A stretch of DNA of 50,175 nt from CAYVBJ01 sp964415185 (GCA_964415185.1 CAYPZI010000010.1:1-50175), one strand, 5' to 3'. Shown: positions 42,374 through 50,175, counted from the stretch's first letter. The notes: generated from the sequence alone by a model not told the origin. Numbers and translations: made by a program.

Positions 42374-43501
42374 CTATTCAGCAATAGTTTTTCCGCGTTT
42401 TCCACCTTCGCGGATGGCGAGCTGTCCGCATCCGGCATCAATGTCATCTCCCCTGCTTCTCCTCACTGTTGCTGTCACTTCTTTGGAGACAAGCACCTTC
42501 ATGAAACGGTCAAGCCGTGCTTCCCTTGCCCTTTTAAGCTGAACACCTTCAACCCTGTTGTACATGATGATATTTACCTTGGATGGAATCCATTGTGTAA
42601 TTGCAGCCAGTTTTCTTGCATCTTCAGGATGGTCATTGAATTCATCAAACAGAATGTATTCATAAGTAACTCCCTTCTGTGTACGCCGGTAGTAATGTAC
42701 CAACGCATCTCTCAGCTCAGACAAGTCCATCGACTTATTGATTGGCATAATTTCATTGCGTTTCTTATCATCGGCGGCGTGGAGGGATATTGCAAGATTA
42801 AACGGACGGTTTTCATCCGCAAGCTTTCGGATTTGCCTGGGCAAACCGACTGTGGATATGGTAATTCTGCGGGGCGAAAGTTCCAGGCCCATCGGGTTGG
42901 AAATGATTTCGGCAGAAGTAACCACAGCCCGGTAGTTGTGCAGCGGCTCTCCCATCCCCATATAAACGATATTTGTGATGCCTTTTCCGTATTCTTCTTC
43001 AGCTATGCCGTTGATAATCTGCACCTGGTCGACGATTTCGCCATGAGTAAGATTCCGGTAAAAACCCATTTTACCCGTGGCACAGAACGAACATCCAAAT
43101 ACACAACCCACCTGCGAAGACACGCAGACGGTAAGGCGGTTCGGCACTCCGTCAGGATAAAAATCGGGAATCAGAACGGCTTCTACCTTATCACCACTTT
43201 CATCATCCAGCTCAAACAAAAATTTGATGGTGCCGTCGGATGATTTTTGCTGACTGTGGATTTTAATTCGGCTGACCCGCGCCTCCGCATCAAGCCGGCT
43301 TCTCAGCTCTTTTGACAAATTGGTCATTTCGTCAAAACCCGAAACACCTTTTTGATACAGCCATTGAAAAATCTGGTCTGCGCGATAGCCTTTCAATCCG
43401 GCTTGTTCGCAATATTTTTCAAGCTCTTCGGGGTGCAGTTTTTTTAAATCTGTTTTATTTGATGCTGATTTTGGGATCTTCTCTGTTGTTTCTGTAATCA
43501 T
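42374..43501 (-). CDS. rlmN: 23S rRNA (A2503-C2)/tRNA A37 methyltransferase RlmN
   Basis: A 375-residue radical-SAM methyltransferase. The cluster motif C-x3-C-x2-C is in SQVGCVFGCSFCATGKMGF (about 132-150). GMGEPLHNY is the SAM-binding strand. The C-terminal catalytic Cys is in RGDDIDAGCGQL, which carries the transferred methyl. It methylates A2503 of 23S rRNA and A37 of some tRNAs. The Cfr resistance paralogue is unlikely because the gene is chromosomal with housekeeping neighbours. It is convergent with the peroxiredoxin-like gene; repeat elements D and C lie upstream of its promoter. Confidence 0.95.
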   Translation of the reverse strand: MITETTEKIPKSASNKTDLKKLHPEELEKYCEQAGLKGYRADQIFQWLYQKGVSGFDEMTNLSKELRSRLDAEARVSRIKIHSQQKSSDGTIKFLFELDDESGDKVEAVLIPDFYPDGVPNRLTVCVSSQVGCVFGCSFCATGKMGFYRNLTHGEIVDQVQIINGIAEEEYGKGITNIVYMGMGEPLHNYRAVVTSAEIISNPMGLELSPRRITISTVGLPRQIRKLADENRPFNLAISLHAADDKKRNEIMPINKSMDLSELRDALVHYYRRTQKGVTYEYILFDEFNDHPEDARKLAAITQWIPSKVNIIMYNRVEGVQLKRAREARLDRFMKVLVSKEVTATVRRSRGDDIDAGCGQLAIREGGKRGKTIAE

Positions 43502-43631
43502 ACTCTAAAGATAAGAGATCTAAAGGAGAATTGGTGGATGATAAAAACGGATTTGACGGATAATTCTATGGATATTTTTTAAATTCTCACCTGAAACAGT
43601 AATTCAGATTAGGGTTCTAACCGGATTAGCA

Positions 43632-43804
43632 CTAGTGTCTTGTCAACTTTTATAGTTCGGTTGCGGGAAGAAAGTCATCGGATGAGTTTTATCGAAAGGT
43701 CAAGCATTTTTGTATTCTTGCGCTGTTTCAGGGTTGACTCATCCGTCAAAGGGCGGACACGGTCCGATGATTTATCCGGCATTTTATCATTGACACAACA
43801 CTAG
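43632..43804. repeat. Inverted-repeat element D, same ends as A-C but different interior
   Basis: The termini are CTAGTGTCTTGTCAA (43632-43646) and TTGACACAACACTAG (43790-43804), near-perfect inverted repeats matching those of copies A-C. The interior is unrelated to A-C: it has its own imperfect palindromes built on TCATCGGATGAG and CTCATCC/TCCGATGA. The final CTAG is also the first CTAG of element C. Confidence 0.85.
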
Positions 43805-43930
43805 TGTAATGTCAACTGTAAACCCGCAAAGTTTTATCTCGGAGTTGCTTCTATTTATCTAACGTACTGCCATTTCAGAAAAGAAACTTTGCGGGTTTCT
43901 TACCACAGATTATAATTGACACAACACTAG
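43801..43930. repeat. Miniature inverted-repeat element, copy C (intact)
   Basis: The best-preserved copy, 130 bases, bounded by CTAG at both ends. The 15-base termini are CTAGTGTAATGTCAA and TTGACACAACACTAG. The internal pair AAACCCGCAAAGTTT / AAACTTTGCGGGTTT frames the conserved GTTGCTTCTA...CTGCCATTTCAG centre, in the same orientation as copy A. Confidence 0.9.
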
Positions 43931-44061
43931 CCAAATTTATAATATTACACACTTAAAATGATAGACCGTCATCCAAACAGACCGGTTCAATCTTTTTCCA
44001 AATAATCCTTATCTTACGAACTTCTATAGAATTTCAAAATCACGGAGTAGTTCTGCACGGA

Positions 44062-44451
44062 ATGCCAACCTGGAAATTAAATACAGAATTCAAATTTGAC
44101 GCTGCCCATCATATTGAAGGATATGACGGAAAATGTGCGCGGCTTCACGGCCACTCTTACAAAGTTCACATCTGCGCAAAATCACACAAACTGAATCCCT
44201 CAAAGTATCTGAAGTCGCCGGATATGGTTTGTGATTTCAAGGAACTGAAATGGGCTGCAGCCGATTCCACCAGGGGCGGGCTTGACCATGGCCTTCTAAA
44301 CGATATCCTGACCGATGGTACAACCGCCGAGAGGATTGCGGAATATATTCACAAGAATACCAAAGCAAGAATTCCCGACGACATTGAACTGACGGTAACC
44401 GTCTGGGAAACCGATACAAGCTGGGTTGAATACACCGATAATGATGTTTGA
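44062..44451 (+). CDS. queD: 6-carboxy-5,6,7,8-tetrahydropterin synthase QueD
   Basis: A 129-residue PTPS-fold enzyme that makes CPH4 from dihydroneopterin triphosphate, the second step of queuosine biosynthesis. Zinc ligands are H16 in FDAAH, H29 and H31 in RLHGH, with catalytic C25 in GKCARLHGH (the CxxxHGH motif of QueD). The C-terminal VWETDTSWVEY carries the substrate-binding Glu. Its end overlaps the queE start by ~11 bases. It is first in a long plus-strand run that continues to ackA. Confidence 0.95.
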   Translation: MPTWKLNTEFKFDAAHHIEGYDGKCARLHGHSYKVHICAKSHKLNPSKYLKSPDMVCDFKELKWAAADSTRGGLDHGLLNDILTDGTTAERIAEYIHKNTKARIPDDIELTVTVWETDTSWVEYTDNDV

Positions 44452-45097
44452 AGCAATTGAAAAACAACAGATTAACGATTTAGGCGGAAAAGATACCTCG
44501 AAGGCTCTCTATCCGCTGATGGAAGATTTTTATACGATCCAGGGTGAAGGTGCACATACAGGAAAAGCTGCCTATTTTATCCGCCTGGCAGGGTGTGACG
44601 TCCAGTGCTGGTGGTGTGATGTAAAAGAGAGCTGGGACGCGGATAAACATCCGCGTGTGGCGGCAGGCAAGATTGCCCGCCGTGCAGCGGACAGCGGAGC
44701 CGGATTTACGGTAATTACCGGCGGCGAACCTTTGCTTCACGATCTTTATCCACTTACCGACCAATTGAAAAAAAGAAAACTCGATATTCATATTGAAACC
44801 AGCGGCTCGTCTCCCCTTTCAGGCCATCTTGACTGGATTACCCTCTCGCCTAAAAGATTTAAAAAGCCGCTGGATGAAGTTTTTCCCTATGTAGATGAAT
44901 TAAAGATAGTGGTATTAACCAAAAAAGATCTCGAATGGGCCGAAAAAAATGCCGCAAAGTGTCCCGCTTCAACAAGGCTTCTTTTGCAGCCGGAGTGGGA
45001 TACACCGGAATCTGTACCCTTGATTACAGATTACGTAAAACAGAATCCCCAATGGAGCATCAGCCTGCAAACCCATAAATTCATGCAAATACCATGA
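44441..45097 (+). CDS. queE: 7-carboxy-7-deazaguanine synthase QueE
   Basis: A 218-residue radical-SAM enzyme that converts CPH4 to 7-carboxy-7-deazaguanine. The cluster motif is C-x3-C-x2-C in AGCDVQCWWCDVKESWD. TIQGEGAHTGKAAYFIRLAG precedes it, and ITGGEPLLH carries the SAM-binding GGE. I chose ATG 44441 (another ATG follows at 44444); a TTG at 44426 would lengthen the overlap with queD. queC and queF are not in the window. It overlaps the SDR gene by 4 bases. Confidence 0.94.
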   Translation: MMFEAIEKQQINDLGGKDTSKALYPLMEDFYTIQGEGAHTGKAAYFIRLAGCDVQCWWCDVKESWDADKHPRVAAGKIARRAADSGAGFTVITGGEPLLHDLYPLTDQLKKRKLDIHIETSGSSPLSGHLDWITLSPKRFKKPLDEVFPYVDELKIVVLTKKDLEWAEKNAAKCPASTRLLLQPEWDTPESVPLITDYVKQNPQWSISLQTHKFMQIP

Positions 45098-45873
45098 CTG
45101 ACTACTCAAATGCTTCCGTTGTTATTACGGGGGCAAGCAGGGGTATTGGGCGACATATCGCGCTGGAGTTTGCGAAGCGAACCGATCGTCCGTTAATCCT
45201 GATTGCCAGGGATGAAGCTGCACTTGAAAAAACAAAAACTCTTATTGCCGGGTACGGTAAAAATACCGTACACATTTTTCCCCTGGATGCCACCGAGCCG
45301 GGCCATGTGTGGGGCATAAAACTTGATCAAATTAAGCATGAACCGGGAATTATTGTCAATAATGCAGGTAATTTTTTGCACAAGGAGCTTCTGGATACGT
45401 CGTATAATGAGTTCCAGCAGCAGTTGAAGGCAAATCTCTTCACTGCCGTAAATGTCACAAACCGGTTTTTACACAGCCTGCAAAAAATTGACCGGGGTCT
45501 TATCATTAATATCTGTTCCGTGGGTGCACTGAAGGGATTGCCCGAAAGCGGTGCCTATTCTGCATCCAAACATGCACTTCTCGGCTATACACGTTCACTC
45601 CGGGAAGAGCTGAAACACACGCAGGTCGGTATCACTGCTGTAAACCTGGGACAAACAGAATCGCATTCCTGGAATGGTGCCGATATAAAGCGGGATTTGC
45701 TCATCAATCCCGAAGATGTCGGGAAGCTGATTGTGGATCTCACTCAACTCTCGGCGCGAACACTTGTTGAAGAGATTCTTATAGAGCCTCAGCACGGTAC
45801 TGTACCTCCAATGGGCTATAAGCCTTCAAAGCACGAAAACGGAACAAACGAAGGCCGTTTCAAACCAAATTAG
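45094..45873 (+). CDS. Short-chain dehydrogenase/reductase
   Basis: A 259-residue classical SDR. The cofactor site is TGASRGIGRHIA (about 12-23), NNAG at ~90, with catalytic Ser in NICSVGAL and YSASK for Tyr/Lys (about 151-155). The Arg in the glycine motif and the residues after beta-2 (IARD) suggest NADP(H). The ~25-residue C-terminal tail is polar and lies outside the fold. The substrate is unknown. Its position between queE and the ABC-type genes gives no clear pathway link; a 4-base overlap with queE shows co-transcription. Confidence 0.9.
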   Translation: MTDYSNASVVITGASRGIGRHIALEFAKRTDRPLILIARDEAALEKTKTLIAGYGKNTVHIFPLDATEPGHVWGIKLDQIKHEPGIIVNNAGNFLHKELLDTSYNEFQQQLKANLFTAVNVTNRFLHSLQKIDRGLIINICSVGALKGLPESGAYSASKHALLGYTRSLREELKHTQVGITAVNLGQTESHSWNGADIKRDLLINPEDVGKLIVDLTQLSARTLVEEILIEPQHGTVPPMGYKPSKHENGTNEGRFKPN

Positions 45874-45891
45874 AACCGGACGGAATTACCA

Positions 45892-47127
45892 TTGACCCGT
45901 TATCCTCAAAAAAAGAAATTGATTTTACCCGTCCTGATTGGCGGTATTGTAGCGGTTATCGGTTATTTTATGGCTTCAGGCAGTGAATTCAACGATCGGC
46001 TTCTCTCCATTCGAATGGTACTTTATTTGGGATCAGGATTGATGGCCTTTGCGGTTCCATATATGCTGTTTCCGGATCGATTTGTTGTTCTGAACCAGCT
46101 CGGAAATTTGTCTCCTAAAGATATCCATCAAAGAATCTGGCAAAAGTGCAAGATGGTTCTGTACCCACTTCTCTGGCTTTTTTTCATCGTGGTATTTCTT
46201 GATGCGCAAGCGCCCCTGGGAAATTTACCGGATAAACTATTGCTGTTCACATACGGCTCAGCCTTTTTTGCCGGTGTTTTGCTTTACTCCGCAACCAGGT
46301 ATTTCAAAACAGGGAAAGAGTCCCAGCAATGGCAGGAAGGTGAAAAAGGAGCCGAACTCCGAAGAAAATTTGCCGAGTACGCCAAGTTTCCGCTCGACCC
46401 CGGCTCAGTTCCAAGCCTGCTGAACACAATTCTGATCACAACAGGCGGAATGCTGCTTGTGGTAGCCGGTTCGGCGCTATCTGCTGTCTTTGGAATTAAA
46501 GGCGAGGCAGCCGCCGGGCTTATTATATTCATCGCCGGCTACATCTCCTGGAAAAGAACAACAGCACGCGCTGATGTCTATTACTACTCTACAAATGCAT
46601 TTTTCCGGGAATTCTTCGGAACGGATATAAAAGGCCAGGAACAGACACAGCCTGTATCAGCCGATCAGCTCTGGTGGGTACCTTCACCGATACGCAGCCT
46701 GTCATGGGGCTTGATTACACAACTGGACCGGAAATTGCCCACAGGCAGAATTATAGCTGCGGGACATCTGATCGTTTGGATCATAGCATACCAAAGGCCC
46801 GGAGAGGATGTAATGACAGGAGCCTGGGCCCTGTTCATTTTCGCCCATCTGCTGCTGCTCATTCCCACGGGCAACAGGGAACTTATTCCCCGCTGGTGGC
46901 AGCGGTATTTAGCTACTCCCCTGCAATGGGCCACAGCCCGCTTCTGGTCACAAATACGCTGGATATTGCCCCTTTTAATCAGCTTTGGGGTCATGAATCT
47001 TTTTTTTGGCATCCCGTCTGCAGAAACGCAAATGTGGCTTTTAGTTCTTTACATTTCTGTAAACCTGGTAACTGCAATAACTGTAACCCTAAGACTCAAT
47101 ACCCGGATTGAACAAATCTATGAATAA
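45892..47127 (+). CDS. Polytopic membrane protein, probable ABC transporter permease
   Basis: A 411-residue protein with about ten hydrophobic segments (e.g. LILPVLIGGIVAVIGYF, WLFFIVVFLD, FIAGYISW, VMNLFFGIPS). I do not recognise a named family. It overlaps the following ABC ATPase by 8 bases, so it is very likely that ATPase's membrane partner in an exporter of the ABC-2 kind. The start is TTG; the first in-frame ATG falls after TM1. The cytoplasmic loop at ~140-165 (GKESQQWQEGEKGAELRRKF) is charged and may contact the ATPase. The substrate is unknown. Confidence 0.75.
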   Translation: MTRYPQKKKLILPVLIGGIVAVIGYFMASGSEFNDRLLSIRMVLYLGSGLMAFAVPYMLFPDRFVVLNQLGNLSPKDIHQRIWQKCKMVLYPLLWLFFIVVFLDAQAPLGNLPDKLLLFTYGSAFFAGVLLYSATRYFKTGKESQQWQEGEKGAELRRKFAEYAKFPLDPGSVPSLLNTILITTGGMLLVVAGSALSAVFGIKGEAAAGLIIFIAGYISWKRTTARADVYYYSTNAFFREFFGTDIKGQEQTQPVSADQLWWVPSPIRSLSWGLITQLDRKLPTGRIIAAGHLIVWIIAYQRPGEDVMTGAWALFIFAHLLLLIPTGNRELIPRWWQRYLATPLQWATARFWSQIRWILPLLISFGVMNLFFGIPSAETQMWLLVLYISVNLVTAITVTLRLNTRIEQIYE

Positions 47128-47758
47128 AAAAAGCCTTGTGGTACAAAACCTGACCAAGCAGTACAGGGCCGGCAAAACGATATTTTCAGATATCAACAGG
47201 GAGTTTAAGCCCGGCGAAGCTACAGGTTTTATCGGCCCGAACGGATCCGGTAAAACGACTTTCCTGAGACTGCTTTCGGTTACCTCGTTCCCGACTTCAG
47301 GTAGCGTGATGTATGGTGACATTGACATTCACAAACACCCGCATGATTATCTTAAACAAACAGGGCTTGTGCATGATGAAGAGAGCCTGCCGCTGCACCT
47401 CACGGCAGTTGAGCTGCTCGAATGGATTTTAAGAACACGTAAACTATGGAATGAGGAATCAGGCAAAAAGATCGGTAACTTTTTAGACACTTTTGAACTT
47501 TTTGAAGAGCGAAATCAGCCCATCGGCACCTATTCAACCGGCATGAAAAAGAAAACACAAATTGCAGCAGCATTGATTTCAGGCCCGAAAATCCTGATAC
47601 TGGATGAGCCATTGAGAGGTTTGGATACAAAAACCCGTGAAACCGCTCTTGACTATTTGCGTACTAAAAAAGCGGAGGGTTCTATCATTTTGATGGCCAG
47701 CCACACGATGACTGATAAAGAGTCGTTTTTCGACCATATTCTCAATTTTCCGCTCTAA
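47120..47758 (+). CDS. ABC transporter ATPase (CcmA/ABC-2 exporter type)
   Basis: A 212-residue ABC ATPase started at ATG 47120 (a TTG at 47108 adds four residues inside the previous gene). Walker A is GPNGSGKTT, the signature is YSTGMKKKTQIAAAL, and Walker B is ILILDEPLRGLD, typical of the CcmA/NatA type rather than importers. It partners with the preceding membrane protein. The next gene starts 13 bases on. Confidence 0.92.
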   Translation: MNKKSLVVQNLTKQYRAGKTIFSDINREFKPGEATGFIGPNGSGKTTFLRLLSVTSFPTSGSVMYGDIDIHKHPHDYLKQTGLVHDEESLPLHLTAVELLEWILRTRKLWNEESGKKIGNFLDTFELFEERNQPIGTYSTGMKKKTQIAAALISGPKILILDEPLRGLDTKTRETALDYLRTKKAEGSIILMASHTMTDKESFFDHILNFPL

Positions 47759-47771
47759 ATCCATATTTCCA

Positions 47772-48449
47772 ATGAAAAGTAAATTTAAAAATCTGAAAGA
47801 CAGTTTAGGAGACCTTGAAAGTGATAAATCGGATTTTCTTCAAAGAAATAAACCAAAACCCGAAACTTCAAAAACCGGGAATTTGACCAGCTACGTCTTG
47901 CTGGCAGCCTTTTTAATCACTTTCGGATTTTATGTCACATCCTCTTTTAACCTGGGCAGCCTGAATCCATTCCCATCAATTTCCCAGGTGATCAATCAGC
48001 CGGATGAAGACCTTTTAAATCGAATGAATGCACTTATGGCCGAAATGGGATATACGGAGCTCACCAATGAAGAGCTTACCGAACTGCGCAACAACGGCGT
48101 CACCGCTACATACGTGGCTTCCGTCAGGGAGCTCGGTTTTCCCGATCTCACACTTGAAGATGCCGTCAGGCTTGCACAGGCTGATGCCTCAGCCACTTTT
48201 ATTGCGATGATGCAGGAACTTGGTTATGACCTAACAGTTGATGAATTTATACGATTGCGCCGCAACAATGTAACAGCTTTTTATACAAGTAATTTACATG
48301 ATCTTGGCTACACTGATCTGAGTACCGATGAGCTGATCCGGCTCAGGCAAATCGGTGTAACACCGGAACTGATCACTCAGCTAAGGGAAGAACAGGGAGA
48401 AGATATCACCCTGGAGGAAATTATCAGATACAGAATAAGTAACCAATAA
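47772..48449 (+). CDS. Membrane-anchored protein with four tandem ~31-residue helical repeats
   Basis: A 225-residue protein with a cytoplasmic charged N-terminus (~45 residues), one TM helix (SYVLLAAFLITFGFYVTSSF) and then four repeats of ~31 residues. Each repeat has the pattern LGY-x-x-LT-x-[DE]E-[LF]-x-x-LR-x-x-[GN]VTA-x-[YF]. Similar repeats occur next to BlaR1/M56 peptidase domains in other phyla; here they stand alone. They probably form an extracytoplasmic protein-binding surface. It lies between the ABC exporter genes and ackA, all closely spaced. Function unknown. Confidence 0.85.
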   Translation: MKSKFKNLKDSLGDLESDKSDFLQRNKPKPETSKTGNLTSYVLLAAFLITFGFYVTSSFNLGSLNPFPSISQVINQPDEDLLNRMNALMAEMGYTELTNEELTELRNNGVTATYVASVRELGFPDLTLEDAVRLAQADASATFIAMMQELGYDLTVDEFIRLRRNNVTAFYTSNLHDLGYTDLSTDELIRLRQIGVTPELITQLREEQGEDITLEEIIRYRISNQ

Positions 48450-48455
48450 ACACGA

Positions 48456-49679
48456 ATGCTTGTACTTGTAATCAATTGTGGCAGCTCGTCTGTTAAATAT
48501 GACCTGATTGAAACTGACGGCCAGGAAGAAGTTTGTTCGGGAATGGTTGAGCGGATCGGGGCCGTGACTTCAATTGTAAAACATGAACCGAAAGGTTTCA
48601 GATCTGTTAAAGATACCCGTCAGATTGATAACCACGTAGATGCCCTGAAGGAAATCATGACTTTCCTGATGGACTCTGAAAATACATCCATTGAGTCACC
48701 GGATGATATCAAGGCTGTAGGCCACCGCGTGGTTCACGGGGGTGAGATGTTTAAGGATTCCGTTTTAATTAATGATGATGTTATCGATGCAATCCGTCAG
48801 GCATTCGACCTGGCGCCTTTGCACAATCCACCCAATTTGAAAGGGATCGAAGCGGCAATGAAATACTTTCCGGAGCTGCCTCACGTAGCCGTATTTGATA
48901 CGGCTTTTCATCACTCCCTGCCGCCCCATGCCTATCTTTACGGAATTCCAAACCGCCTCTACCGGAGATACAAAATCAGGAAATACGGGTTTCACGGCAC
49001 CTCGCACTACTTTGTCAGCCGCCGGTACTACAAAATGATTGAAAAACCGGTCAGCGAAACGAAGGTGATTACCTGCCACCTCGGAAACGGTGCTTCAATT
49101 ACGGCAATTGACGGGGGCAAATCGATTGATACAACCATGGGTTTCACTCCCCTTTCCGGCCTGGTAATGGGCACACGTTCGGGAGATATAGACCCCTCCA
49201 TTCTTTTTTACCTGGTTGAAAAAGAAGAGCTTTCGCTTAATAACCTTCATGCGCTGCTCAACAAGCACAGTGGCCTGCTCGGGCTGAGCGGCTTTGCCGC
49301 CGATATGCGTGACCTGATATCGGAAGCACAAAAAGGTGACAGGCGCTGCCAGCAGGCTATTGATGTATTCTGCTACAACATCAAAAAATATATCGGATCT
49401 TATATTGCCACATTGAACGGTTGTGATGCCATCATTTTTACTGCCGGTATCGGAGAGAATTCACCGCTCGTGCGTCAGCAGTCGCTTCAAAATATGGAAG
49501 AGCTTGGTATTGAAATTGACCCGGAAAAAAATCAAAATGTTGAGCCGGAAACCATTCAGAAGGTAAGCAGTGAAAACTCAAAAACCGAGGTTTGGGTAAT
49601 TCCCACCAATGAAGAGCTCGTCATTGCCATTGATACGGCAAAGATTGCCCTGGCCTCGAATCAATCGCCCTGGGTATAG
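48456..49679 (+). CDS. ackA: Acetate kinase
   Basis: A 407-residue ASKHA kinase that interconverts acetate + ATP and acetyl phosphate. Blocks are NCGSSSVKYDL (7-17), GHRVVHGG, VAVFDTAFH, RKYGFHGTSH, GNGASITAIDGGKSIDTTMG (cut at 20 here), GLVMGTRSGDIDP and FTAGIGENS. Length is normal (~400). A pta gene is not in the window. It is last of the queD-ackA run; a hairpin lies 61 bases on. Confidence 0.97.
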   Translation: MLVLVINCGSSSVKYDLIETDGQEEVCSGMVERIGAVTSIVKHEPKGFRSVKDTRQIDNHVDALKEIMTFLMDSENTSIESPDDIKAVGHRVVHGGEMFKDSVLINDDVIDAIRQAFDLAPLHNPPNLKGIEAAMKYFPELPHVAVFDTAFHHSLPPHAYLYGIPNRLYRRYKIRKYGFHGTSHYFVSRRYYKMIEKPVSETKVITCHLGNGASITAIDGGKSIDTTMGFTPLSGLVMGTRSGDIDPSILFYLVEKEELSLNNLHALLNKHSGLLGLSGFAADMRDLISEAQKGDRRCQQAIDVFCYNIKKYIGSYIATLNGCDAIIFTAGIGENSPLVRQQSLQNMEELGIEIDPEKNQNVEPETIQKVSSENSKTEVWVIPTNEELVIAIDTAKIALASNQSPWV

Positions 49680-49739
49680 AGGTACATCTTATGCCATCAG
49701 AACTCTCCGGGAAGACGTGACGGTAGACCATAGTGAGGC

Positions 49740-49770
49740 CATCCATAAAATTCTGTTTGATTTATGGATG
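49740..49770. terminator. Hairpin between ackA and the TPR gene
   Basis: A 10-bp perfect stem CATCCATAAA / TTTATGGATG with an 11-base loop, followed by CTTTAATAA. It lies between convergent ackA and the TPR gene and probably ends one or both transcripts. The T tract is poor on plus. Confidence 0.65.
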
Positions 49771-49800
49771 CTTTAATAACTAAAATTCCTGATATAAATG

Positions 49801-50175
49801 TCATAAATCTGCTGTATTACTCATTAACAAAGCTGTTTGTAATTTTTCCAGCTCCCTTTGCAAATACTTTGCATCATAGTGATTTAATGAACCATCACTT
49901 TCATAAGCAGACAATGCTTGCTGATATAGTTCTTCCGCTTTACTCAAATTGCCTTTTTGAAAATTCAGCCGTGCAAGTGCGCCAATGATTAAAGTGCCGG
50001 TTTCAGATCCAAACTTTTCCTGTTGAATTTGTAATGCTCTTCTGAGATAAATTTCGGCTTCATCGAACTGATTCAAATCAACAAGGGTACTGCCCAGATT
50101 TCTCAATACTCCTACCAACGCCAGGTGGTCCTGACCATAAATTTCTTCTTGCCGGCTCAGACACTTTCTGAACAG
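49801..50175 (-). CDS. Tetratricopeptide repeat protein, C-terminal part (runs off the window)
   Basis: The frame is open from the window edge to the stop at 49801 (124 codons visible). It begins ...RQEEIYGQDHLALVGVLRNLG. TPR units are visible as ALVGVLRNLGSTLVDLNQFD, EAEIYLRRALQIQQEKFG and SKAEELYQQALSAYE. The EIYGQDH repeats resemble kinesin light-chain-type TPRs, common in CHAT or serine/threonine kinase proteins. The N-terminal effector domain lies outside the window, so function is open. Confidence 0.85.
   Translation of the reverse strand: MFRKCLSRQEEIYGQDHLALVGVLRNLGSTLVDLNQFDEAEIYLRRALQIQQEKFGSETGTLIIGALARLNFQKGNLSKAEELYQQALSAYESDGSLNHYDAKYLQRELEKLQTALLMSNTADL

Larger units (their letters stand above)
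43502..44061. other. 560-base intergenic region holding two tandem repeat elements
   Basis: The gap lies between divergent rlmN and queD. It contains elements D (43632-43804) and C (43801-43930). The flanks (43502-43631 and 43931-44061) show no gene and should hold the two promoters. No ORF of note spans it. Confidence 0.7.

Noticed and set aside
47990..48440. Possible DNA repeat array
   Set aside because: The periodicity is at protein level (31-residue helical repeats) with diverged codons; there is no spacer-repeat structure, so it is not CRISPR or a satellite.
49680..49739. Possible small RNA or coding remnant after ackA
   Set aside because: No open frame, no conserved fold recognised; only the hairpin at 49740 is supportable.

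Overview
The window reads as a chromosomal, mostly housekeeping segment of a low-to-moderate GC, Gram-negative bacterium of the FCB group. The mix points to the Balneolota/Rhodothermia side (marine or saline Balneolaceae-like) rather than classical Bacteroidales. The evidence is a GWxTD-domain protein, a multi-SLBB sugar exporter, YmdB, TrkAH, an S9 dipeptidyl peptidase with a SusC-era style signal peptide, ornithine-lipid genes and a complete type IV pilus engine. This taxonomic placement is inference. No tRNA, rRNA, CRISPR array, phage or integrase gene was seen.

Layout. At 1-2.5 kb are the tail of galE (1-69) and a convergent multi-SLBB polysaccharide export protein, the edge of a surface polysaccharide locus. 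At 2.8-7.6 kb come an Asp/Asn beta-hydroxylase-like dioxygenase, mtaB, a family 4 uracil-DNA glycosylase that has lost most Fe-S cysteines, and dnaB. At 7.6-13.4 kb (minus strand) are a GWxTD protein, a homologue of the tRNA-queuosine mannosyltransferase (GTDC1/QTMAN), a coiled-coil/lipoprotein pair and apt; tadA follows on plus. At 13.9-17.2 kb (minus) is a probable ornithine-lipid operon: OlsB-like and PlsC/OlsA-like acyltransferases, then an alpha/beta-hydrolase-DedA fusion whose nucleophile position is Gly. An alpha/beta hydrolase is divergent from it.

The most unusual block is 18.2-28.1 kb (minus): a compact type IV pilus engine, pilC - pilB - cNMP-binding protein - pilT - pilM/N fusion - pilO/P fusion - secretin carrying a C-terminal SPOR domain. 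There are no pilins or prepilin peptidase here. Several parts are rearranged: the fusions, a duplicated N-terminal domain in PilC and an altered Asp box in the PilT-like ATPase.

At 28.3-35.4 kb are a CoA-transferase, a degenerate AAA+-like protein convergent with a small metallopeptidase, a DUF302 protein, ymdB-lolD and a DPP IV-like peptidase. At 35.5-40.2 kb is potassium transport: trkA-trkH, with a convergent RCK-gated K+ channel. At 40.3-43.5 kb are an outer-membrane beta-barrel, a lipoprotein peroxiredoxin-like protein and rlmN. At 44.1-49.7 kb is a tightly packed run queD-queE-SDR-membrane permease-ABC ATPase-repeat protein-ackA. The window ends in a TPR protein on the minus strand.

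Three copies of a ~130-bp miniature inverted-repeat element, plus a 173-bp relative with the same ends, sit in intergenic gaps. They have CTAGTGT..TGTCAA termini, and two adjacent elements share one CTAG, which marks CTAG as the likely target-site duplication. RNA modification is a recurring theme (mtaB, tadA, rlmN, queD, queE, QTMAN-like).
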